Source of the DNA: Harmothoe impar
Lineage: Eukaryota > Annelida > Polychaeta > Phyllodocida > Polynoidae
Length of the DNA: 64,000 nt
Assembly (NCBI GenBank): GCA_947462335.1
Contig: OX381718.1
Span: 36,548,976 to 36,612,975, forward strand
Direction: 5' to 3'
Part shown: positions 38,001 through 50,000 of the stretch, one piece after another
Layout: every line of letters begins with the position of its first letter
Numbering within the stretch: position 1 is the stretch's first letter
Translations under genes and position numbers: made by a program
The notes under the pieces: model-generated
Told to the model about the DNA's origin: nothing
Database searches by the model: none
The model's input: only the letters and a program-made list of their open reading frames with translations

Positions 38001-41000
38001 ACAGTACAGGGCTTCGTGTTTTGACCAACCCGGTATGGAGACCCAAAGTGGTAGTATGCCGTTGAAACCGCTTCCCTCAGCTAATTTCGGTCCAGAACTG
38101 AGGTAACCATGACCCTTGTTTACAAACACATTTCTACACGTCAGTCATCACCAGACCCTACAATACACAATATAAGAACACCATCTGGTTGGTTCCCCTT
38201 ATAGTTGGTTGCTGTTTGAGTATTAAAGTTAAAGACGTGTAGCATCGTTTCACACAATATTCAACATCCAATCGATATATTTGTGGCAAATCACCGATTC
38301 TTTAAGCCAGTAACATATATGGCCTTAGCCTTAGGCATATTGACACAAAGCGCTAGCCTTTGACTCAACGTCAATTTTGAAGTCAAGCATACCTTTATAC
38401 ATATATACCGGTATGCTTAAAGCAATCATTTATTCTTCAGTTAATAATAAAACATTAAACATTGTACTTTTTTGGGCCTCAGCCAAGGAACACAAAAACA
38501 TTTTTTAATTGTATTGTATTGCTATCTATACAATTTAACTTTCCTTTTCCTATTTGTCTTGCTTCATCAAGTTCAACACGGACAAGTCGAATTCTTTCCG
38601 TGTATAAAAATAGATAAATGTGGTTGTTCTTAATTGGTCGTTCTTTATTGAAGAAATTTGCCGATTTAGAGTTTATTATATCTGTGTTCTCAGTTAAATG
38701 CATAAAAGCCATCACCAAGAGGAAAAGGCCAGGGTAGCTGCCATGGTCCTATCAGCAATGAGATGCAGCTATACCGACAGATGGGAAGGGTCAGGCAGGC
38801 ACGTACACAGGGGTTGCCAGGCAATTGCTAAAACAAACCGAAATAGCAGAGGGATCTGACAGTCGATGAGTACAGTGGGCCATCAGGCTCAATCTCATGA
38901 GTTTGTAACAGTTGAAACGTCTTTGACCAGGTGTCGTCTTTGACAGGTGTAGTCTTTGACCGGGTGTCGTCTTTGACCGGGTATCTAGAAACGATTTTAA
39001 CCAGCTGCACTGTCCAAAGAATTAGGCAATAAGAAGTACCACCAAGTACATAACATCATATACATATATAATATTTTTTTTAAATTGGGAAAAAATCTTT
39101 TCTAGATACCCGGTCAAAGACGATACCTGGTCAAAGACTACACCGGTCAAAGACGACACCCGGTCAAAGACGTTTCAACTGTTACAAACTCATGAGACTG
39201 AGCCATCAGCAGAATAGCACGTTAGTACTGTGTAGTTTGTCCACTCATGTTCAGTTCAGATAATTTACGTAGCAGTCGTAGGGTATACTTGGCAGGTGCG
39301 TGACACCCGGGGGGGGGGGGGGTGACTCTAAAAAAAAGCTCAAACCTAGGTCAAGCCCAAAAAGGTAAAAAAAATGGCCAGAACCCTCCACCCCCCTTCG
39401 AAACTACTGGCCATGCCCCTGTATTTTACATCTATTTTAAGGGGGTTTAGGATAAGCCTCAATTCTTTATTTTGGATGAGCAGTTAGTAAAACAGTTCAA
39501 TTTTGAGGGGCTCGATATTTTGGAGTGAAAATTTGAATACTTTTAGTAAATTCATTGAAAATTTTATTTGTGCTTCAATTTATTCTGATCGTCCTGCAAA
39601 CACAGTGTAAGAGACTAGCGTTCCAAGGAGCCCCGAATCAATAATACACCGGAATAGGGACAGTATCCAATTACCAGGTAACATATGATACATCCTTACC
39701 TATACGGGTCTTATGTAACAGATCTAAGGCAGGTCGTGGGAGCAGAACACATGTCTGAGTAGCAGACATCTAGATAGCACAACTCGCAGCAAACATTAAG
39801 GGCGCTATAATCCGTCATGGTGGCATGCCCATTGGTCGGCATGATTCACTGCTGGTGAGGAACTCGACGGCATTGCATTGTTGCATCATACAAACCCATT
39901 GGGAGTGTGTCAACCCTTAGGGTCGGTATGATGCATGCAAAGGTTAAGCTACCTTAGGAGGGCAGTGACAAAGTAGTGGATAAGTTGAGTGTTCACAATT
40001 AGTCGGAACCAAAGCAGATGATACACTGCTGTGTTTTCCCCCATTTCTTTTCATAAGGGTGGAAATTCAACAGTTGCAGTAAATATTGCATCAATCCGAA
40101 GTGACGGACACGTCTGTAGTCGTAGATTGTCACAGCACATTTAAACAATCATGGCCAAAAACAGATAGAAATCACTGCAGTGAAGCACGCCCTTTCACAC
40201 TCTTAGCAGATGCGGCATTTAAGTTTGGCAACTACCGGGTAGTTTTTTTAAATAGAGATCATACTTAACACTCAACAATTCGAACAGTCTTACAGAAGGC
40301 ATTACCATTTTTGCTGACTTACTCTTAGCAAGGTTCTCCCTGTGACCCGAAGACACTTTGTTACCTGCAGAAAACAAGAGATGGCAGTGTTACTGGCCGT
40401 GTGTGGTCCCTGTGTGGTCCCTGTGTGGTCCCTGTGTGGTCCCTGTGTGGTCCCTGTGTGGCCCCTGACACCAAGGTGGCCATTACACCCTCTGTCCGCC
40501 CAAAATGGGACTCTGAATACCGTAAATTCTCACCTATAACTCGCGTATATTAACCACACCTCTAACTTGACTAATCCTATAAGCTTCAGAGAGGGTCTGA
40601 AAATTGCAAATTTAGTACTGAGGTATACTTATAAAAACTTGTGTAAACGCCGCACCTCGACTTTGGGCTGATTCTATAAGCTAAACCGGCGATCTGACTC
40701 ACATACTAGTTGCGGCTCCTATGCGAGAATTTACGGTAGCAACCATATATGTCCGCCATTGAGATCTGATAGAAAAACCTCTCCAGGTCATAAAGCATTG
40801 CTAAACCGTCTAGATATAGGCGACAAGTGGAATACATTTTAAGCCGATGAAATAATTCCCTCCATTCACTGCAGAATTCTTAGGGTACAACGGATGCTGA
40901 TAGGTCATTAGGATGCTGACTGACACACCTGGTCACTGACCAACACACATGGCTACTGGTGAGTCATGCTTCATGACCACAAAGGTACCTAGTGCATGGA

Positions 41001-44000
41001 GGCACGATACATACAAACAGTGTAAAGGAACAAATACAAGGATTCTTACGTTCTTGTCGTGGGAAAGGACAGGGTGGCTTCTCGGATGACCGTTTCATCT
41101 CTTTTGACATCCCGGTTGCATCTTTCGCAGAGTCCTTTGATAAACCAGTCCCCTCTTTGCTACGCCGTTTCAGCTGTTTTGGATGTGGCGGAAGTAAGCC
41201 CGCATTCCCATACTAAAAAAATAAATCATGAATGGTAGCGTAGGGGATAACAGTTACCTGAGAATTATGAGCGCGAGGGTGCTTAAACAGGCAATTACGG
41301 TATATGTAGGCTTCTAATCTTATGTGAGCAGCAATTTTCAGAGAAGCGATAACGTATATCTTTATATCTGAATAAAGCTTTAATATCTGTAGAATTTCTG
41401 AGACAATCTGCCCTGGCTTGTTGGCTTGTCCTCTGGTCCGCACAGACGTAAATGCTGCACATTATACGAGAACACAACCAAGACCACATGGCCTGACTTC
41501 TTACCTCCACTTGTACTTCGGGCGGCATGTACTTGACATTTATTGGTTGCACTGTTTTCTTGAAGCCGTCAAAAAAGACCACGTCATAGGAACCTGTTGA
41601 AGTAGAAAGTCATACACGTATCATGGGCATGAGCGTTTTAGTGACACCGATTTTTTATACTTCAAGAATGTGTATGCTCCTAAAGTCTAATAAAACCTTT
41701 TTTCAACATTTCAGGGACCCGGCTCTACTTGCCCCTCACGGTTATTATATAACATCTATCCGTAGAAAACAGATATTTCCCGTTTTCCCTTTCTTTTTTT
41801 CGTATCGTAAAACATCATACTCAAACATGTGAAACTCTAATATGTCTACGACAGGGATACTTACCAGACGGGTTTATACTGATGATGCGGGCAGCATAGT
41901 GACGACAATCTGTCCACTTGGCAAATACACACTCGCCAACTTTGTAGTCCTGAAAATGGTAATGCTTGGTTATTGCTACGGTTACGGTGATATATTACTT
42001 AATGTTATGTAAATCAAATTACCGTAAATTCCCGCGTACTACCCGCGGGTTGTACGCGAACCAAACACAGCTTTCATTTGATACCAAACATGCCTATATA
42101 GGGTGCGGGTTATATATGAGGTTTTTATTATTATAGAACAGTACTAAAATATAAATTTTCAGATCCAGAAACGGGTTATAGGATTCTCCTAAGTTGGGGG
42201 TGCGGGTTATACGCGAGATGCGGGTTATACACGGGAATTTACGGTAATTGCATGTATTACGTCAACTGAGTTCAACTGCAATCCGTCAAGCAGATGTGAC
42301 ACCTGATGGGTCAAAATTGATCAAACTTGATCGAAGTGTAAATTGAACTACGGTGTTAATTGAACTAACTATGAATTGAAATTGCACCTATACATTTACA
42401 CAATCAAGTCAAGTAAGTCCGTGGTCATGTATAATGGGAATGTCGTCAAATACAGTCTGTACACAAATATAGTTTATGGTCACTATAGTCAAATAAAGTC
42501 CAAGGTTAAATAAAGTCAAAATTCTTAGGGCTGGCCCTTCACCTTGGGTATTCTGTTGGTGGCTCCACTCACAAACTGAAAGAAATTGCACATCAAGTCA
42601 ATCCTGTAGCACTCAAAAAGTTGAAATATAACGTCTGCCTTATTGTTAGACATGAGCCAGCTTGGTGAGTTTTCTCTGGGCAGTAGTTCTGCCACATGGC
42701 GCTGGGTGATACTCTTCCTATTGACCCCTGGCTTCAGGAGGTGTACCTCACAGAATATCAGTACCGCGGGGATATACTTATCTGAGCATACATAGTCATA
42801 CACAGTGCCCACCAGTCACTTGTGGTCACTAAGGTTATAGCTGGCTCGTCACCAACACCTTTTTGTCACAGCCTCCTACTTAACTCACACATAATGAGAC
42901 AAAGTCTCTAGTGCTACTCATTTAGGGCTGAGTCAACCCAAACTTGGGCCCCAGCACAGGACCTTCCAATCGCTGTGTGAGCGCGCCGTCCCGTCTCCCC
43001 TGTAATACTTATTAGTACATGCAAGTCACCTCACACCGGACTGAACGCATGTCAGTCATGTTTTTAATTTTTGTCCCATGTCATGCCACACCTAACTGAC
43101 CATGTGTCAGTCACGTCATAACTGACTTAGATCATGTCAATTATGTAATATTAAGAATATATGTCCATCTCTTCGTAGCTCGGTGAGCACATGTCAGTCA
43201 TGCCTTGCATGTCATGCCTGAGTAAGCACGTGTCAGTTACGTCAAGGATTGAAACGGCTGGAAAAGACTAAATTGGACATTTACCAAATTAAGGTAACGG
43301 TCTCGGGATATTGCAGACATCAAATTTACAGGTGCAAATTTATAAATAATAATGAATAGAATACTTGGAAGATTTCTTAGCTATGATGTGCTTACCGTTT
43401 TGGGGGAGCCCCTCTTGCCCTCCCGGCGCTCTGAGTGGCGTGCAAGCGGTCTTAGTCGGTCTGATGTCATGGGCACCCACTCGTCGTAGCGCGAGTTCCA
43501 GCCCTCAAAGTGGATGAGTGCCTCTAGCTCTGGGGTATTGATCTCAACAATCCGGGCCGGGTACCTGCAATTGGTGTAACAAAATATTGTAGTCTTTCTG
43601 ATTAATTTCTGTTCACAAACACGGGACTGGGTATGGAAGTGAGGAAAAGACAGCCAAAACACTTTCCCCGACAATATGCAAGGGATGGGACCCTCCTGAG
43701 ACCAACAGCCACCCCCGCCACTCTCTCCAAATTAACATCTAAAAAGTCTTCAAATGATTTTATAAGAGGTTCCCACAAAGAAATTCAGATTAAAATTCCA
43801 TGACATTTATGTCTACTGGACTGCTACAGAGATGGCACTCACCACTTCTCTATGAAGTCCATAGCTTCTATGCGTGCCCCAGCTTTCCACACGATGCCTG
43901 GCCGTACTGGGAATGCAGCGTTGACCACAGAGCCAGCCCCTGACGGTGTGGGTGACAGCGACTCCCTGCGCGAACCAGTCCTCTGTGGTGTTGAGTTCCG

Positions 44001-47000
44001 GGATGAGGTGGTGGAGCTTGGACTTGGGTCGACTGATCGTATACCCCGCGTGGGCGTGGTTAACTGACGGCCTCGACTGAAGACACTATACATGGAGTTA
44101 ACATAGATGTGTTTATTGCAGACCCACAGAAATTACATGAATTGAAGACAACAGATGAAATATTTAAAATGGTATACCGTATTCGACATAATAAGCTTCC
44201 CCTAATAAGCGCCCCCTCCCCTTTTAGGGGAATTTTCAGACTAGAACAAAGGCTCACATTTTCTAACTTTGGAGACAAATAAACTCTTAAGTACTTAAAA
44301 CGCCATAAAAATAATTTTATGAGCGCCCAGGGCGCTTATTACGTCGAATACGGTACTACATGTACTACCATGGAAGTAAGAAATCTATAACATTTATGAG
44401 AGACTTTAGGGGACCAGATATGGGTGGTTCTGACCAATCGTTGACATATCAAGATTTTTGACTTTGGTTGACTAGAATTCTGTGGAAATTCTATGAAACC
44501 AGATTTTATTCATCCTATCGGGTCGGGATCATCTAGGGCTACAAGGGGTACCATAGTTTTACCTATCTGTGACCAATAATAAAGCTGTCAGATGCTGAAA
44601 ACAGGCTAAAATAGGCTAAAAACGCAGTTTCTCACGCATTATTTTCAATCAATTAAAGTTCTACAATGTACTGTGAAAAATATGAGAGAGGTATATGCAT
44701 TTTCTCATCATTTTCCTACAGGAACTATATGGATGAAATAGTGGAGATGTCTAAATCTTACATTTTCCCAGAAAATTAAGTTCCTGGGTGACTGAATAAT
44801 TGTTGTGTACTTTTGAAGCTACGAGTCACTCACTTATTAGGCCAAAAGACACACTCCCTAGCTTTTTACAGAAATATCATAGAATTTACCCAAAATGTGT
44901 AGTGTAATGCTAGGTACCTACACAAATATATGCAAAAAGAAAATTTGGAAAATATGGAAACCTCTTGGTACAGTAGCAAATTGAATGCTAAGACAGAAAA
45001 GTTGTGTACTTTCTCTGAGGCTACTAGTCACTCAGAAATATATATAATATTATCACAGCTCCCAAGTTATTTGTATTTAACTACCCATTTTTCGCTGGAA
45101 GTATCTCTTCAATGTAGGGAATCAACCTACAAAACAACATCGTTCAGCTATATGTATCTACACTGGTAGAGCAGTGTGAACTACGTATCACGTGACTACG
45201 CGTCACGCAACTAGGTGTCACGCATTTGAAGCTCTGATTTGGATTCCTTGGACATAGAGCTACATTTTGGTCTTTGTTGGGTGTAAATCGGACCATTATT
45301 AAGGAAACTGTGAAAGGAAAATGTCCATGTAACAAAAAAAAGATTATTTGGTCCTGGATAAAACGAGTTCCGCTGGTACGTGTCACGCAACTACGCATCA
45401 CGCAATTACGCATCACGCATCTAAAGCCTAATTTGTGTTCCTTTCACATAGAGCTTCATTTTGGTCTTTATTGGGTGTAAATCGGACCATTATTAAGGAA
45501 ACTGGAAGGAAAATCATGCTTTCTTTAGGGCTACCATCAATACCTATACTCTATCGACTGGTATTCAGGGAATTAAGATTAACAGCCATATATCAATACC
45601 TTTATTTTAGAATCTAATTGATTATATTCTTTAGTCAAAAAGTTAATTTTCTTTGGGACTAGCCACTCAATTTACATGATTTAAATAGTTATGGAGAGAT
45701 TTGCCTTGTGTATTACACCTTAGAACTTATGAGAATTTCATTCTGGTTATTATAGAGGAAGGCTGTTTACTTTTCTACCAATTAAAGATTTATTGTTATA
45801 TTGATATTTACTGGTGTATCATGACAAAAGTAGACGGATAATACTGTGTGAGGGTAAGAGCAGAATTACACAATTATTTACAAAGGAAATCCATGTACCA
45901 GAATGTGATGAATGTGTCCATCATGTTGCTATGCATGTGTCCATCATGTTGCCATGCATGTGTCCATCACGTTGCCATGCATTTGTCAATCATTTTGACA
46001 TGCATGAACATCTTTTATTACATTGTACTATCTCATTGTAGTAAAAAAAGATAATTATTTGATAATACTAAATAAGAAGAATAAGTGTGTGACTCGTAGC
46101 CTCACTCATTGTCACTGTGATTCTAATGGATTAACATGGGAACTTTTGATAGTTACCATAGTCACATTTTTAGGCTTTAACTTTAACTGATCCAACTTTG
46201 TACAACAAATGTACACAGTTGCGCCAAGACCTCTAGTATACATAGGCAAAAAGATTTTTATCTGCTGATGTGTTTGAAATATATCCCCTTTCTAGCCAAA
46301 TGGCATATATCTTCTATTTAATTGTTGCCTCAAAAAAGTGGTAAACCGCAAATCACAGGGAGAACTAAGTATAAAACCTTGGTGAATTAGTTCTTTGGCC
46401 TATATCCCCTCATATTGGGGAAGAATGAATCCAATTATAAACAATTTAAAAAAATAGACACACATGATTCACACTTTATTGGGATTTCTGATGAAGGCAG
46501 CAGGTGAGGCTACGAGTCACTCATAAATAAACCCCTCTTTACAGACATGGCATAGGCACATAGAGTACCGAAAAGCCCAAGACCAATATACAAGTCGACA
46601 GGCCATATGGCCAACTGTATATTCAAGTAGAAATTAAAAGTATTCTATAGGGTTTCAGTCTATAGAGATATCCGGAAGGTAGTAGGGCAAAACTATCCCC
46701 CCCTTCTCCACACTTCCACTACATTGCACAATACCACACACTTTCTTAAAGAAGAAAAGAAAGTTATAAAAAGCATGAGTATATACAAGAGAAACATATA
46801 GATATGATCCCTAAGCATGCCACTTTAAGTTACAACTAAATGGCATGACAAAATGTAACTTGGGTTGAGAGGAAATGCTGAATATAGGCCCACCTATGAT
46901 AAAAAAATAAGTGAGTGACTCGTAGCCTCACTGAGAATCTAATGCATTGACATGGTAACTTTGAATGGTTACCATAGTAACAGTTTTAGGCTTTAACTGT

Positions 47001-50000
47001 TCCAACTTTGAACACATTTGGGCCAAGACCTCCACTATATTTAGGCAAAAGGATTTTTATCTGCTGAAATATTTTTAAAATTTCCCATCCAAGCTCCTCC
47101 CAAGGCCAAATGTCAACGATTCAATGGAACCACCCATATACATCACATATAATATTTCATATTTTATGGGGTATGCACACCGTATAATTGATCTTATGAT
47201 GTATGATATTACATGTAATAATTAAGTTATTATTACCTTTCCTCTTTCTCCATATCATCCATCAGGAATTCTATCGTGGACGCGGATGTAGTTGACTCGC
47301 TATCAGCCATTTCAACCATTTCCTCCTCTGCTGCCTTGGGCTCTCCATCTCTGGCCTTCTGTCCGGAGTTAGCTGGGACCCCATCAGGCTGAGCTACACT
47401 CGTACAGTCAGGTGGATGACCTGCCACACGGTCGTCTTCAGCCTTCACAAGAGCTGCTCCCTCACTTTGTGGTTCTTCTGTGAGGCATTCAGTGCTTGCT
47501 TCTTGATCAGGTGTCTTAGATGTCTGACCGGGTGTTGCCTCCTCTGGGCCATGTGCTTCGTCCTGATGTTGCGGTTGTGGCTGATTTTTAAGGTTGTCGG
47601 CTTGTTTGCGTTTCATATTGCCTTGGTTTTCCTGCATAACGTTAATTAAAATGTTGTTTTATCTAGGGATGTCATTGACATCCAATTCATCTTGGTTATC
47701 ACTATTTCTTAATTTATTTCGATATCAAAATAACAGTAAATATTTCCATCAGTTATTTCCATTCTCATACAAGTTTGGGTATATAAAGAGGAATATTTGG
47801 TATCACTTTGAGTAAAATCTGAAGGAGACAAAAAAATGATGTGTGATTTACTTCACAAATGACTCAGGGTCAGGGTGATTACGTCATTGAATTGATTGAT
47901 TGAAATATTGATGGTTTAAATCATTTCAGGAACAATGAATCATTTGTCAATTCTGAGAGCAGAAACGTATTGCTGGTTCAAAAGTACTTTCAAATCATGT
48001 GTCACCTTAATATGTAATCATATTTCGAGCAAAGGAGGTGGGTGGGGGCGAGCATGTGGGTGTGGGCGATGATGTGGATGTGGGCAAGGCAGACAACCTG
48101 CGGTTTTGGTCCCCGCCAAAAACCAAGCGAAGCGTAAACAGCAGCGATATCTGCATTTCTATTTTCTCCGGCCAAACTATGTAATGCCGTTTTATTCAAA
48201 TAACTTCGGATTTTGGGCATTTTTTTACCTCTGCCCGCTTGGAATTTTTGAGAATTTAACAAAAAAAAAAATTATATATATGTCTGAGGTATATAGAGGT
48301 ATATAAGAACTTAGGGAGTGCTCATTTTTTAACAACAGGGGGGGTGGTGGATTTGGGGGGGGGGGTTAAAAAATTTGGACCCCTTGACCGGGGGGGGGGG
48401 GGTAAAAAATTTAGACCCCTCTTGGGGGGGGGGGTGAAAAAAATTCAACCTGTTTTGAGGGAAAAAGCCCGCGCGTTACTATGCTACAAAGGGGCGCGAA
48501 CGCGCGTGATTTTCGGCCTGCCAGGGGGGGGGTAAAAAATTTCGACCCCTCTAGCGGGGGGGGGGGGTGAAAAATTTTTGCATGCTCCGCGCGAAATCTC
48601 ACCACCCCCCCCCTGTTGTTAAAAAATGAGCACTCCCTTAGACTAGAGAAAAATCCTTGTGGGTTGCTTTTTATCCCTGATTTTCCTGTGTCTGTCAATT
48701 TTTAAAAGGGCCTGGAAGTAAAACTTAAAACTTAAAAGGGTCATGTCGCCCGTGTTGATTTTTACCCAGGCATGTATTGTACTAAGGGAGTGCTCATTTT
48801 TTAACAACAGGTGGGGGGGGGGGGGTGAAATTGCGCGCGGAGCGCGCACAATTTTTTCACCCCCCCCCCCCTAGAGGGGTCGAAATTTTTTTACCCCCCC
48901 CCCCCGGCAGGCCGAAAATCACGCGCGTTCGCGCCCCTTTGTAGCATAGTAACGCGCAGGCTTTTCCCCTCAAAACAGGTTGAATTTTTTTGACCCCCCC
49001 CAAGAGGGGTCTAAAGTTGTTAGCCCCCCCGGTCAAGGGGTCCAAATTTTTTAACCCCCCCCCCCAAATCCACCCCCCCCCCTGTTGTTAAAAAATGAGC
49101 ACTCCCTAATTTGTAGACTCTAACTGTAGACTACAGTAGAGGCACTACCATGTAGATACAACCACATAATTTTCAAAAGCAGTCTATGTTTAAATTGATG
49201 TTATGAATTGGTAGAGCTTATTGAGATAGACACTCAGTTCAAATTTCAAGTCAATATCTCTATTAGTTCCTGAGAAAATCGCAATTGTATATCCTGAGAT
49301 TTCTGCCACCTTTACCATACTGAAGCATATAGATAGTTGTGACCATGGACAAATGACTGACTGATAGAGAAATACACCCTACAACACTATTTCTGCTCTC
49401 ATTTTGTCAATTCTTTACCGATCTCTTTCAAATAAAAACTGTATCAGTGAGTATCAAGTGCCCTAAAAAAATCAATTGCCTGTTGACCTTGTTAAAGGTC
49501 AAGGACATTTGAGATCAAGGTCGAAGGTCACATCCCCAAAAACACTTTATTATAGATTCACATTATTTCTGTCCTCCTCTAGTCATATCAATCTCTTTTA
49601 AATGCATGCTGTACCAATAAGTATCAAGTGCCCTTCAATATCAAGTGGCCATTGACCTTGGTAAGGTCAAGTTCATTTGAGGTCAAGGTCGCATGTTATT
49701 CCCCAGCATTGTCTCAAATAACGTTTAATCGTAGATCTACACTCAGTTATTATCAATCCATGTTTTCTATATAAAGACTAAGATAAAAACACCCTTGACC
49801 TAAATTATGGTCAAGGTCATTTTAAGGTCAGAAGGTCAAAGGTCAATACACTATTGAAACAGGAACACTTTATTTTTTTCTTATTTTGTTATTATTTACC
49901 TATTTCTTTCAAATAAAAACTACCATTATATGTCATAGTCGGACGTCCCCAGCAAATGAAACCACCTATTAGTTTGCTAGAAACAAGGTCATTTTAGGTT

